DNA from: Oligoflexia bacterium
GTDB taxonomy: Bacteria > Bdellovibrionota > UBA1018 > CAIMNF01
Direction of reading: 5' to 3'
Length of the DNA stretch: 12,887 bases
Assembly (NCBI GenBank): GCA_903842755.1
Contig: CAIMNF010000397.1
Span: forward strand, 1-12,887
Under the pieces are notes generated by a model, which saw only the letters and a program-made list of their open reading frames with translations, did no database searches and was not told the DNA's origin. How positions within the stretch are numbered: the first letter of the stretch is position 1; every line of letters starts with the position of its first letter. Shown here piece by piece: positions 1-8,286 of the stretch. Position numbers and translations under genes: made by a program.

Positions 1-290
1 ATATTGAAGACACTCTCTATTTTGTTCATTCGCTTGAAGGAACGCCCTCAAAGGGTTATACCCTTCACCTCACAGATGGTCGACGCGAAACGCTTGATCC
101 TTTAACCCTTCAATACCGGCCAGGGCGCTTGGTATGTCTCGTTTCTCACCCTCAAGAAAGCCAACTGGAAGAAGCCAAGTTCCTATTTTCGGCCTATCAC
201 GAACTTTTAAAGCATATTGAAGCGAACAATGATGGCTTTTCCATCACTTTAATGGGTATACGAATCCAATTCGACGACGATTCTCGCTAA
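1..290 (+). CDS. C-terminal part of an unrecognised protein (5' end outside window)
   Basis: A reading frame open from base 3 ends at TAA 288-290 and gives about 95 residues. It begins IEDTLYFVHSLEG and ends GIRIQFDDDSR. The visible part looks like a small soluble mixed alpha/beta domain: short beta-like stretches (TLYFVHS, YTLHLTD, RLVCLV), a central helix rich in charged residues (EEAKFLFSAYHELLKHIEA) and a final beta hairpin (FSITLMGIRIQF). There is no membrane segment and no catalytic motif that I recognise. It lies just upstream of, and in the same direction as, the DEAD-box helicase. A promoter between the two suggests they need not be co-transcribed. I do not recognise the family. The start codon is outside the window. 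Confidence 0.7.
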   Translation, partial: IEDTLYFVHSLEGTPSKGYTLHLTDGRRETLDPLTLQYRPGRLVCLVSHPQESQLEEAKFLFSAYHELLKHIEANNDGFSITLMGIRIQFDDDSR

Positions 291-295
291 GACAG

Positions 296-324
296 TTGAC
301 ATTAGGCGATAAATTCACTAAGGT
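296..324 (+). promoter_or_regulatory. Sigma-70-type promoter for the DEAD-box helicase
   Basis: A perfect -35 hexamer TTGACA (296-301) is followed after 17 bases by TAAGGT (319-324), an acceptable -10. Transcription would start near 331, leaving a leader of about 36 bases before the TTG start at 367. It begins 6 bases after the upstream stop codon, so the helicase can be transcribed independently. This is predicted from sequence only. Confidence 0.6.
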
Positions 325-366
325 ACCAGACGACCCATAAACATCGCCCTAAGAAACGAGCTTATT

Positions 367-1953
367 TTGAAAACGCAGTCCACTTCCTTCGACCACTTCC
401 ACTTCAGTCCCGAAATGACCAAAGCCCTAAACGAAATGGGTTTCACATCTCCCACTCCGATTCAGTTGGAAACTATCCCCTTACTTCTGAAGAAGCAGAC
501 CGATTTTTTAGGTTTGGCCGCCACCGGCACAGGGAAAACAGCCGCCTATGGGATTCCCCTGCTCGAAAACATTGCATCAGCTAAAGGTAACGAATCTCCA
601 ATTTCTTCAAAAAAAGAGGGCGTAAAAGCACTCATCCTTTGCCCCACCCGAGAACTTGCCAAACAGGTTTCCGAACAAATGAACTTGCTTGCCCGCTACA
701 AAAAAACCAAAGCCATCGCAATTTACGGCGGCTCGGATTATGCGGGCCAACTTCGCGCGCTGAAGGACGGCGTGAGTATTGTCGTCGGTACGCCAGGACG
801 TATTATCGATCACCTTGACCGGGGAACCCTGAATCTAAATCATCTTGAAATTGTGGTTTTAGACGAAGCGGACGAAATGATTTCTATGGGGTTTAAGACT
901 GAAATCGAAACCATTTTAGCCAAAGTTAATCAAGAGCAAAAACACCAAACCTGGCTCTTTTCGGCCACGATGAGTCGTGAAGTGCGAAAAATTGCAGATC
1001 AGTTTTTAGAGGCCCCCCAACAAATTCAAATCAATAAAAAGGAAGTCGTTTCGGTAGGCATTAAGCAATGTTATTACGCGGTCAGAGAAGACGAAAAGGC
1101 GACGATCATTGAGCGGGTCATCGACTCAAACCCGGATTTCTATGGACTAATTTTTTGTCAAACAAAGTCCCTCGTCATTGACCTCACTCAAACATTGAAA
1201 ATGAATGGCTACGCGGTCGATTGTTTGCACGGAGACATGGAACAAAATGCGCGAGAGCGCACCATGAAAGCCTTCAAAGCAAAACAGCTGAATATTGTGG
1301 TTTGTACGGACGTTGCCTCGCGTGGGATTGACGTAAAAGACCTGACCCACGTCATTAACTACTCCCTCCCCCGCGAACTGGACTTATATGTGCATCGCAT
1401 AGGCCGAACGGCACGGGGAGGAAAAGAAGGAATTGCGTTAAGTTTGGTCACCCCCAGTCACTTAGGATTGGTTTATCGCATTGAAAAAGCAACCCAAAGC
1501 AAAATGACTAAAATTCCTGCGCCGCTTGAACAGGATGTACTGAAAATCAAAATCAAAAAATCATTGGAATTACTTTTCCAAAACGAACAAAAACCTCTCG
1601 TCCACCTCCCTCTCCTCAAAGCAATGCTCCAGGATGATTATAAAGAGGCCTTAGCAAGTTTAAGCAAAGAGGAAATCATCGCTCATTGGATTGGCTCAAC
1701 TTTAAAGTCAACGAAAAAACCGCAAGTAAAAATCGAAGATTCAGCGCGACCTCAGCCTTTCGGCGAAGATCGCTGGAATAAGAAACGCCCGAGACCAACG
1801 CCATCGAGCGAGCCGGGCCGCTTTCCAACGCCCAACCGGTTTAACCGTTATCAAAAAAATAAGGGCTTAGGCCACGCTCTTCCCCAAGGAAGACCCACAC
1901 CCATTGCAGGAACAAAACCGCAGTTCGTTCAAAAAGCTAAAACTCTTTCCTGA
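367..1953 (+). CDS. DEAD-box ATP-dependent RNA helicase
   Basis: A cytoplasmic RNA helicase that uses ATP to unwind or remodel short RNA duplexes, as in ribosome assembly, mRNA decay or cold adaptation. All core motifs are present: Q motif PTPIQ (30-34), Walker A ATGTGKT (52-58), Ia PTREL (93-97), Ib TPGR (142-145), DEAD (166-169), SAT (199-201), motif V TDVASRGID (314-322) and motif VI HRIGRTAR (343-350). The two RecA-like lobes end near residue 375. A helical stretch (385-445) resembles the region after the core in DeaD/CsdA proteins, and the last 80 residues are a Pro/Arg/Lys-rich disordered tail probably used for RNA binding. There is no clear DbpA-type RNA-binding domain, so I assign no gene symbol. 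The start is TTG with only a weak purine-rich site (AAGAAACGAG, 351-360). The next ATG, at residue 17, would cut into the sequence before the Q motif. The gene sits 18 bases before a DNA glycosylase gene and may be co-transcribed with it. Confidence 0.95.
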   Translation: MKTQSTSFDHFHFSPEMTKALNEMGFTSPTPIQLETIPLLLKKQTDFLGLAATGTGKTAAYGIPLLENIASAKGNESPISSKKEGVKALILCPTRELAKQVSEQMNLLARYKKTKAIAIYGGSDYAGQLRALKDGVSIVVGTPGRIIDHLDRGTLNLNHLEIVVLDEADEMISMGFKTEIETILAKVNQEQKHQTWLFSATMSREVRKIADQFLEAPQQIQINKKEVVSVGIKQCYYAVREDEKATIIERVIDSNPDFYGLIFCQTKSLVIDLTQTLKMNGYAVDCLHGDMEQNARERTMKAFKAKQLNIVVCTDVASRGIDVKDLTHVINYSLPRELDLYVHRIGRTARGGKEGIALSLVTPSHLGLVYRIEKATQSKMTKIPAPLEQDVLKIKIKKSLELLFQNEQKPLVHLPLLKAMLQDDYKEALASLSKEEIIAHWIGSTLKSTKKPQVKIEDSARPQPFGEDRWNKKRPRPTPSSEPGRFPTPNRFNRYQKNKGLGHALPQGRPTPIAGTKPQFVQKAKTLS

Positions 1954-1971
1954 AGATCACCTAAACACTGA

Positions 1972-2631
1972 GTGAATCGTCTGATGAACGCGCGAATTAA
2001 AGAATGGAACAAAGCCGTCAAAGAAGTCCAAAATTTGGATCAACGGTTAGTTCCGTGGATTAAACGCCTTGACGGTCAAATCGAAGACTTTGAGCTCGAT
2101 CGTTCACTGCCTCCTTATGATTACTTAGCGCGTTCAATCATCGGACAGCAAATCAGTGGTGCAGCAGCACGATCAATCACCCAACGTTTTTTGGACTACT
2201 TTCCGGGAAGAAAAATAAATTATCGCTCCCTCCTCCAACTGCAGGACGAGGAGCTCAAAGCGTTTGGAATTTCGGCGAACAAAGCTGAATCCCTTCGAGA
2301 TTTAGCTCATCACGTCACCGAAATGCGGGTTCCCTCCGAACCCAAACTAGAGACGCTAACAGATGAAGAACTCATTCATGCACTCACGCCAATTCGAGGA
2401 ATTGGGGTTTGGACCGTTCAAATGCTCCTTATTTTTAGATTAGGACGTATGGATGTGTTTCCCCATGACGATCTTGTGGTCAAAAAAGGTTACATGAGAT
2501 TGATTGGGAAAACCTATGGCAAGCATGTTACGCCTAAGCCTAAAAAACTCATCTCAGCGAGTGAAATTTGGAAGCCCTATCGCACAGTTGTCGCAAAACT
2601 TTTCTGGGCTATCCACTCCCTAGAGCCTTGA
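1972..2631 (+). CDS. DNA-3-methyladenine glycosylase II (AlkA-like, HhH-GPD superfamily)
   Basis: Removes alkylated bases such as 3-methyladenine from DNA, starting base-excision repair. The HhH-GPD fold is evident. IIGQQIS (56-62) is the conserved helix of bacterial and yeast 3-methyladenine glycosylases. The helix-hairpin-helix is LTPIRGIGVWT (138-148). FPHDDLVVK (163-171) carries the catalytic Asp. Counting from Trp147 as the equivalent of E. coli AlkA Trp218, Asp167 matches catalytic Asp238. I see no Fe-S cluster Cys motif, which argues against the MutY/Nth branch. At 219 residues it is shorter than E. coli AlkA and lacks the AlkA N-terminal domain, resembling the short AlkA/Mag1 type. 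The start is uncertain: GTG at 1972 has no close ribosome site, while ATG at 1984 (four codons later) has GAGTGA 8 bases upstream and may be the real start. It converges on the tRNA-dihydrouridine synthase gene with only 9 bases between the stops. Confidence 0.88.
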   Translation: MNRLMNARIKEWNKAVKEVQNLDQRLVPWIKRLDGQIEDFELDRSLPPYDYLARSIIGQQISGAAARSITQRFLDYFPGRKINYRSLLQLQDEELKAFGISANKAESLRDLAHHVTEMRVPSEPKLETLTDEELIHALTPIRGIGVWTVQMLLIFRLGRMDVFPHDDLVVKKGYMRLIGKTYGKHVTPKPKKLISASEIWKPYRTVVAKLFWAIHSLEP

Positions 2632-2640
2632 ACCCTTTAC

Positions 2641-3669
2641 CTACCCGTGGCCCCCCATCAAAAAAGGCTCGTCTAAAAAGCTTAAGTCGCGCTTTTTCAT
2701 AGCTTGAGTAAAAAAATTGAGCGCTTCTTCCCAAAGCGCATCGGGTTCAGAAATTTGAAAAACTTTTTTTCGAAAATCTGCGGACCCAGGATAGCCACTT
2801 GAATACCAAGCCAAAAATTTTCGTGCATGAAGCATTACTCCACGTCCTTCAAAACACTGGGATAGGTAAAGCCGCTGCTTTTCCAAAAGCGCCACTATTT
2901 TCTCGACGGTTAGGGAAGGAACCTGTTTGCCCTCAAGTAGCGCGGCCGACTGTTCAAAAATAAATGGATTCCTTAAAGCTCCACGTCCGATCATTACGGC
3001 ATCTACCCCGTAAGTTTTGTACCGCTCCACGGCTTGGTCTGGAGTACCGATATCGCCGTTGCCAATAATCGGCAAGATCGCCTTTGCTTTAATATTTCCA
3101 ATAAATTCCCAATCCGCATTTCCGCTATACCCCTGAGCCCGCGTGCGCCCATGAATCGCGACCCATACCACTCCCGCATCTCGGGCCGCAGTAACCACCT
3201 CAAGTGCATTGCGCGAATTTGCATCCCAACCCGTTCTAATTTTAATCGTCACGGGTATTCGAACCGACTTCACCATCGCGGTTAGAATTTGTCCGAGTTG
3301 GATCGGATTCCTACAAAGTGCGGATCCCGCTCCCCGTTTTACAACTTTTGGAACCGGACAGCCTAAATTTAAGTCAACAAAATCGGCGCCCATTCGCTCC
3401 ACCACTTGGCAGGCTTTAACTAAGTTTGTCTCATCCTCACCAAAAATCTGAAGTCCAACTCGTCTCTCTTGCTCGGTGAATTTAAGAAGTTCAAGCGTCC
3501 GATGGGAAGCATGCTCAATCCCATTCGCAGAAACGAGCTCTGATACGACGATTGCGCTTTGATACTCACGCATTAAGCGTCGAAAGGGTGAGTTAGTAAT
3601 GCCGGCCATGGGGGCCAAGATAAATGGATTCTCTAACGTAAATGGGCCTAAAGTAAACGGCGACTTCAC
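2641..3669 (-). CDS. dusB: tRNA-dihydrouridine synthase (DusB-like)
   Basis: A flavoenzyme that reduces specific uridines in tRNA D-loops to dihydrouridine using NADPH and FMN. The Dus signature is complete: APMAGITNSPFR (19-30) near the N-terminus, LNLGCPVPKVVKRGAGSAL (100-118) with catalytic Cys104, KIRTGWD (143-149), IHGRTRAQGYSG (172-183), the FMN-phosphate segment IIGNGDI (201-207) and IGRGALRNP (227-235). The C-terminal helical domain follows. The CPVPKVV..GAGSAL form and the length of 342 residues fit the DusB subfamily, though DusA/DusC/DusB assignment by eye is not certain. The start is GTG, one base after the HPPD stop codon, so translation probably depends on coupling to HPPD. No in-frame start lies upstream before a stop. 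It is the third gene of the speA-HPPD-dus operon. Confidence 0.93.
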   Translation of the reverse strand: MKSPFTLGPFTLENPFILAPMAGITNSPFRRLMREYQSAIVVSELVSANGIEHASHRTLELLKFTEQERRVGLQIFGEDETNLVKACQVVERMGADFVDLNLGCPVPKVVKRGAGSALCRNPIQLGQILTAMVKSVRIPVTIKIRTGWDANSRNALEVVTAARDAGVVWVAIHGRTRAQGYSGNADWEFIGNIKAKAILPIIGNGDIGTPDQAVERYKTYGVDAVMIGRGALRNPFIFEQSAALLEGKQVPSLTVEKIVALLEKQRLYLSQCFEGRGVMLHARKFLAWYSSGYPGSADFRKKVFQISEPDALWEEALNFFTQAMKKRDLSFLDEPFLMGGHG

Positions 3670-3670
3670 C

Positions 3671-4756
3671 TTAAGCTTTCAAGACTCCGCGCTTAATTTG
3701 ATCGCGCTCAATTGCTTCAAACAACGCTTTAAAATTGCCTTCGCCAAACCCATTATTGCCTTTTCTTTGAATGATTTCCAAAAAGAAGGGCCCAATGAGC
3801 TCTTCGCTAAAAATTTGCATCAGGTACCCACCCCCTTCTCCATCAAGCAAAATCCCTAATTTTTCTAAAACTTTTAGGTCTTCTGTTACTCCTGGAACAC
3901 GCTTGGGGACCACGTCGTAATAGGTACTGGGTACGGATAAAAACTTAAAGCCTTTTTCGCGATAACCCGTTAACGCCGAAACAATATCCCGATTCAAAAA
4001 TGCTAGGTGCTGAACGCCCGCGCCCTTAAAGCGATCGACAAACTCTTGAACTTGACTCTCTTTTTCGGTGGCCTCATTGATTGGAACTTTAATTCGTCCA
4101 CATTCCGATTGGACCACATCCGAAAGTAGGCCTGTTCTGCCCGTTTTAATATTAAACCTTCTGACGGCCTTAAAATTAAAAACGGTCTTATAAAAATTAA
4201 GCCAGATTTCAAATTGGCCCATATCAATGTTGTTGGTCAAATGATCGATCGAAATAATTCCAGTAGGAGATGGACTCTCAAGCCGGTCTGCCTTTAGGTG
4301 ATCAATAAATAACGCAGGCTTGGACAAGTCAACGGAGTGTTTCCGCTGAACAAATCGATAGCGAAAATCTCCCGGAGAAAAAATCTCTGCGAGGACCACT
4401 TGTCCGTCGGCTGAATCAAACGTCGTTGGAGAAAGTGCTGGTTTTGCGCCTTTAGACGTCGTTTCCACAAAAGCCGCAGCCGCGTCTTCCACTTCCACTG
4501 CCAGTACACAAATCCCATCCCCGTGAGTTTTTAAAAATTGGTAGCCGTATTGGGACTTTGCAAAATCAGAATCGTCATACTCGGTTAACAAAAGGCGGAC
4601 TCCGCCTTGAGCCATCAGAACTTGGTGCGCTCCTTTTTCCTGAACGCGTACGTTACCCACCACTTCAAAACCCATTTTACTCCATGTGTTTTGGTGGTGG
4701 TTTAAGTCTTTTACGCAAAATTCAACGTGATCAAAACCATAATTTAAGAATTTCAT
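3671..4756 (-). CDS. hppD: 4-Hydroxyphenylpyruvate dioxygenase (HPPD)
   Basis: An Fe(II) dioxygenase that converts 4-hydroxyphenylpyruvate to homogentisate, the second step of tyrosine breakdown. It has two vicinal-oxygen-chelate domains, residues 1-150 and 160-361. The predicted iron ligands are His172 (IDHLTNN), His250 (GVQHLAF) and Glu327 (PFFLEIIQRKG). The substrate-pocket segment CGRIKVPINE (219-228) and the C-terminal signature GFGEGNFKALFEAIERDQ (336-353) are typical of HPPD. The 361-residue length is normal for bacterial HPPD. Hydroxymandelate synthase is the main look-alike; the strong C-terminal match favours HPPD. Its ATG overlaps the speA stop (ATGA, 4756-4753), implying translational coupling. 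The homogentisate dioxygenase gene that often accompanies HPPD is not in this window. Confidence 0.95.
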   Translation of the reverse strand: MKFLNYGFDHVEFCVKDLNHHQNTWSKMGFEVVGNVRVQEKGAHQVLMAQGGVRLLLTEYDDSDFAKSQYGYQFLKTHGDGICVLAVEVEDAAAAFVETTSKGAKPALSPTTFDSADGQVVLAEIFSPGDFRYRFVQRKHSVDLSKPALFIDHLKADRLESPSPTGIISIDHLTNNIDMGQFEIWLNFYKTVFNFKAVRRFNIKTGRTGLLSDVVQSECGRIKVPINEATEKESQVQEFVDRFKGAGVQHLAFLNRDIVSALTGYREKGFKFLSVPSTYYDVVPKRVPGVTEDLKVLEKLGILLDGEGGGYLMQIFSEELIGPFFLEIIQRKGNNGFGEGNFKALFEAIERDQIKRGVLKA

Positions 4757-6741
4757 TGGAGAAGCCCTGTACCCGAGGCCGACTCTGAACTTCCACTCAC
4801 CGAATCGGTGTCCACTTTATGAGCAAGAGTTGGCTTCAACGTGTCGATGTAGGTATACCCTTGAAGAACATTTTCATAAAAGTTTTGCAAATCGACCCCT
4901 TCACGCGGCTTAATCACTCCTTCGCGAACCTTTTTATCAATCAAACCTTTAATTTCTTTTTCTAAGTGAGCGGGTGAATACTGAATCCACGAAAGAACGC
5001 TGGCTACGTTATTTCCTCGAATCACTTCTTCGATGTAGTAACCTCCAGGCTCGGTTTCATCAAGAAACACGTGAACTTCGTTCACTTTTCCGAAGAGATT
5101 ATGCAAATCCCCCATAATGTCCTGATAGGCACCGGTCATAAAAAGGCCGATATAGTAAGGTTCGCCATCTTTCAACGGATGCAATTTTAGCGTATCCTTC
5201 ACATCGCGCAGGTCAATAAACTTCGATACTTTCCCGTCCGAATCACAAGTAATATCCACTAGCGTGGCATTGCGACTGGGCTCTTCATCCAAGCGGTGGA
5301 GCGGTACAATGGGGAACAATTGTTGAATCGCCCAATGATCGGGCATCGATTGAAATATGGAGAAATTACACAAGTACTGATCCGCCAATGATTTCGAAAC
5401 CTTTTCGACTTCTTCTGGAATATAGCGTAGATCAGGCGCCCAATGGTGAACCTTACGGCAAATTTTCCAAAATAAATGCTCTACTTTTGCGCGGTCCTCT
5501 AGGTTAAGTACGCCTAACTTGAACATACTCAGCGCTTCTTCTTTTCGCTCGATGGCTTCATTTAAATGTTCCATCATGTTTTTCAAATTCATGTTTTGAA
5601 GCGCATATCGCATTTCCTTTACCACATTATGTTCGTCATCATGTTCGGGTAAATCGAGAGGAGTATTTCCCACTTCAATACTTCCAAAAATATTGACGAC
5701 CAATACGGAATGATGAGCCGCAATCGCGCGACCACTTTCCGAAACGATCGTCGGAACAGGAACTTCTTCGTTCGCGCAAATTTCTTGAACAGAATAGACC
5801 ACGTCGTTGCAATACTCTTGCAATGAATAGTTCATTGAGCTTTCAAAGTCCGTATGGGAACCGTCGTAATCCACACCTAGTCCGCCGCCCACATCCAGGT
5901 ACTCCAACTTACAGCCCATTTTTCTAAGTTCGGCATAAACGCGGGTAGCTTCTTTGACCGCATCTTTAACAGTCCGAATATAAGTGACTTGGGATCCGAT
6001 ATGAAAATGTAAAAGCTTAAACGAATCGTTAAACCCTTGTTGCCGCAAATAATTAACGGCAAAAATCAACTCGGGCGTAGTTAGTCCAAACTTCGCTAAC
6101 TCTCCGCCAGAGCTTTCCCACTTCCCGCTTCCTTTTGAACCCAGCTTACAGCGCATACCAATCAGCGGAACAACGGAAAGTTCTTTCGAAAGCTCGACCA
6201 CTTTAAACACTTCCGAAAGTTTCTCGACCACGATCAAAACTTTCTTCCCTAATTTTACGCCCATCAGTGCTAATTTAATGACGGAATGGTCCTTATACCC
6301 GTTCACAATCACCAATGCCTCAGGCGGAAGTTCCATTGCGATGACCGCCGTGAGTTCAGCTTTAGAACCCGCTTCCAACCCATAGTTATACGGCGCTCCG
6401 GCGTCAATGACCTCTTCTACCACTTCTCGCATTTGGTTAACTTTGATGGGATACACACCTTGATATTTGCCGTGGTAATTGTTTTCAATAATGGCTTTTT
6501 TAAACGCCTCATTCAGAGCAATGACGCGATGACGGATAATATCTTGAAAGCGGACCAACAATGGCATTTCAAGTCCTAAAGAATGGGCTTCTGCAATGAC
6601 CCTCATTAAATCTACGCCTGGCCCTAGTCCTTGGCGAGGGTGTACCGTCAGGTTCCCACCCGGGCTAATATTAAAGTACTGATCGCCCCAATTTTCCAAA
6701 TGATATTGCTTTAAAGAGTCTGACACAGCCCATGATTTCAT
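4753..6741 (-). CDS. speA: Biosynthetic arginine decarboxylase
   Basis: A PLP enzyme that converts L-arginine to agmatine and CO2, the first step of the agmatine route to putrescine and spermidine. At 662 residues it matches the E. coli SpeA class (fold type III, alanine-racemase-like barrel with C-terminal beta domain). Landmarks are VYPIKVNQ (96-103) with the PLP-binding Lys100, GLEAGSKAEL (121-130), the glycine-rich phosphate-binding segment DVGGGLGVDYDGS (283-295), SESGRAIAAHH (334-344), the helical insert around 370-450 typical of SpeA, ITCDSDGK (497-504) with catalytic Cys499, and GAYQDIMGDLHNLFG (537-551). The last 18 residues are a Ser/Gly-rich low-complexity tail just before the HPPD overlap. 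The ATG at 6741-6739 is preceded by AAGGA very close and AAAGG a little further upstream. It is the first gene of a three-gene operon and diverges from the HD-GYP-like gene. Confidence 0.97.
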   Translation of the reverse strand: MKSWAVSDSLKQYHLENWGDQYFNISPGGNLTVHPRQGLGPGVDLMRVIAEAHSLGLEMPLLVRFQDIIRHRVIALNEAFKKAIIENNYHGKYQGVYPIKVNQMREVVEEVIDAGAPYNYGLEAGSKAELTAVIAMELPPEALVIVNGYKDHSVIKLALMGVKLGKKVLIVVEKLSEVFKVVELSKELSVVPLIGMRCKLGSKGSGKWESSGGELAKFGLTTPELIFAVNYLRQQGFNDSFKLLHFHIGSQVTYIRTVKDAVKEATRVYAELRKMGCKLEYLDVGGGLGVDYDGSHTDFESSMNYSLQEYCNDVVYSVQEICANEEVPVPTIVSESGRAIAAHHSVLVVNIFGSIEVGNTPLDLPEHDDEHNVVKEMRYALQNMNLKNMMEHLNEAIERKEEALSMFKLGVLNLEDRAKVEHLFWKICRKVHHWAPDLRYIPEEVEKVSKSLADQYLCNFSIFQSMPDHWAIQQLFPIVPLHRLDEEPSRNATLVDITCDSDGKVSKFIDLRDVKDTLKLHPLKDGEPYYIGLFMTGAYQDIMGDLHNLFGKVNEVHVFLDETEPGGYYIEEVIRGNNVASVLSWIQYSPAHLEKEIKGLIDKKVREGVIKPREGVDLQNFYENVLQGYTYIDTLKPTLAHKVDTDSVSGSSESASGTGLLQ

Positions 6742-6895
6742 ATCCTTAAACCTTTACCACTGCCCTCAGGTAAACCCAAATGGATTTTGCTGATTTTTTA
6801 TTTCCGAGTAGTCCAGCCCACTTTGAAATCCCTAAAGTAAACAAAATATATTTAATCACTCACCGGCCGGTTTCCTCTATGCTAAACTCAATTTT
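6742..6895. promoter_or_regulatory. Divergent intergenic region between speA and the HD-GYP-like gene
   Basis: 154 bases must hold promoters for both directions. For the + strand, TTGAAA (6823-6828) and TATATT (6847-6852), 18 bases apart, form a good sigma-70 promoter with a start near 6859. The -10 lies inside a 10-base palindrome, AAATATATTT (6844-6853), and another perfect palindrome, ACCGGCCGGT (6862-6871), sits just after the predicted start. A second possible -10, TATGCT (6878-6883), lies close to the ATG. For speA I see no convincing pair of boxes. Operator function of the palindromes is inference. Confidence 0.45.
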
Positions 6896-8266
6896 ATGGT
6901 CAGCCCTATTTTTATCCATCCTTCGACTGCGTTTCTGGAGCGAATAAAGCAGGAATCAGAGAACAAAGCCTTAACCACGCCGTCCATGATGGAGGCTTTA
7001 AAATGGCTTGCAAATCCAGTACAACATGTATCTGGAGTTTACATCCAGCCGGACGATGTGACCTTTAGCGCACTCAAATTTATCGAAATTGCACTCAGTC
7101 ACCGCCCATCCCTTCCTATTTTTCTCCTCGAAGGAAAACTCGCCATGAACAAAAGTCTGGCGGAAAAGCTTTCACAAAGAATTCATGTTCGCGGCATTTT
7201 TTCAGGGACAGAGTCTTACCAGACCCTCATCAGTCCATTGAGAATTAACCAAGTCACGGACACCACGGTACCCCGAATCGTCGTGCCGGAAAAAATGTAC
7301 CCAGGCCATGTCGCAATACCCGTGACCGATTTTTACATTGGAACGCATTACCCCTATGACCTTTTTATTCCCACCCCTGACGGTCAAATTAGACTTTTCG
7401 CAAAAAAAGGAAGCGAAATAGATTCCGATTACTTAGTCATTCTTGCAGAAAAAAGTCCGGTTGTTTTAGCCAAGGAAGAAGACGTTAACCATACGAAGTC
7501 CGTGCTTAAATTCACCAAGGAAAACATTGCTTCTGATGAAGATTTTCCGGCAAGCTGGAGGTCGTCAGAAGTCATGGCGTCCGCCTCGGATCTCCTTTCT
7601 GAAATGCGGAATTCCGGCGTCTCTGACCAACTTGTTCATTATGCATCGACGATGCTCACGGACTTATACACTCTTATCTCTTCGATGGGCTCCGCGGAAG
7701 AGGGCGATCTTTCGGACGTCATAGATCGGGCAAAGCGTTGCGATCGGGCGGTGTTTTGCGCCTCGTATTCAATGCTCGTTTGTAAAGAATTAAAGTTTGA
7801 AAAAAACGCAACCTTAGAAATTCTAGGTTTCGCAAGCGTACTCCAGGATATCGCGCTCTTTCAGACTCCCTTCGGAAATTTAGCGGAAAAGCCAGTGGTC
7901 CAAATGAACTCACAAGAGCTTCAGTATTATAACCAACACCCTGTCTTAAGCTCAGACCTCGTATCCCAACACACGGACGTTCCCCAAGTCACTCTCCAGG
8001 TAATTCGGCAACATCACGAAAGAAAAAATAAAACTGGTTTTCCAAATAAAGTTGGGGGGAGCCAACTTCATGCAATGGCAGAAGTCCTAAGTCTGATCAA
8101 CAGTTATTACGACCTTTCGCATTCAGCACTTTCTCCGACAGAAGCTCTTCAAGAACTGGTTCGTAAAGTTTTTCCTGCTTACTCAGAGCACGTGGTGAAT
8201 GCATTTAAAAATGTTTTAGGAGCTATTTTGAAAGACAAAATCCAAGCCCCGACCACTCCCCCCTAA
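6896..8266 (+). CDS. Pseudo-receiver plus degenerate HD-GYP-like protein
   Basis: 456 residues in three parts. Residues 1-115 look like a CheY-type receiver fold (FIHPS, SGVYIQPDD, LPIFLLEG, RGIFSG as strands), but the acceptor-Asp position in the third strand appears to be a non-Asp residue, so it is probably a pseudo-receiver. Residues 125-200 (VPEKMYPG...YDLFIPTPDG...LAKEEDV) resemble the accessory domain often found before HD-GYP domains. Residues 270-440 follow the HD-GYP layout: DRAVFCASYSMLVCKEL (283-299), ASVLQDIALF (313-322), NQHPVLSSDLV (346-356), QHHERKNKTGFP (372-383) and the final helix EVLSLINSYYDL (396-407). HD-GYP enzymes hydrolyse cyclic di-GMP. Here the first metal-ligand His appears to be Arg284 and the HD dyad reads Gln317-Asp318, while HP, HHE and GFP remain. 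It probably binds rather than cleaves nucleotide, or is a scaffold. No membrane segment or signal peptide is seen. The ATG has no clear ribosome site, but an early start is needed for the first receiver strand. Confidence 0.8.
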   Translation: MVSPIFIHPSTAFLERIKQESENKALTTPSMMEALKWLANPVQHVSGVYIQPDDVTFSALKFIEIALSHRPSLPIFLLEGKLAMNKSLAEKLSQRIHVRGIFSGTESYQTLISPLRINQVTDTTVPRIVVPEKMYPGHVAIPVTDFYIGTHYPYDLFIPTPDGQIRLFAKKGSEIDSDYLVILAEKSPVVLAKEEDVNHTKSVLKFTKENIASDEDFPASWRSSEVMASASDLLSEMRNSGVSDQLVHYASTMLTDLYTLISSMGSAEEGDLSDVIDRAKRCDRAVFCASYSMLVCKELKFEKNATLEILGFASVLQDIALFQTPFGNLAEKPVVQMNSQELQYYNQHPVLSSDLVSQHTDVPQVTLQVIRQHHERKNKTGFPNKVGGSQLHAMAEVLSLINSYYDLSHSALSPTEALQELVRKVFPAYSEHVVNAFKNVLGAILKDKIQAPTTPP

Positions 8267-8279
8267 GACCCTTTAATTT

Positions 8280-8286
8280 AAAAAAA
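8280..8286 (-). terminator. U-tract ending rnpB transcription
   Basis: Seven T residues on the minus strand directly follow the 3' strand of the RNase P RNA P1 helix (8287-8296). With that GC-containing helix this is a plausible intrinsic end. The helix is closed by the distant 5' end, so it is not a textbook local hairpin terminator. It lies 14 bases after the convergent HD-GYP-like gene's stop. Confidence 0.5.

Noticed and set aside
3599..3859. Open frame of 86 codons across the dus/HPPD junction on the + strand
   Set aside because: It is opposite two well-supported genes and has no recognisable protein features.
6286..6579. Open frame of 97 codons on the + strand
   Set aside because: It is a shadow antisense to the start of speA, whose motifs are unambiguous.
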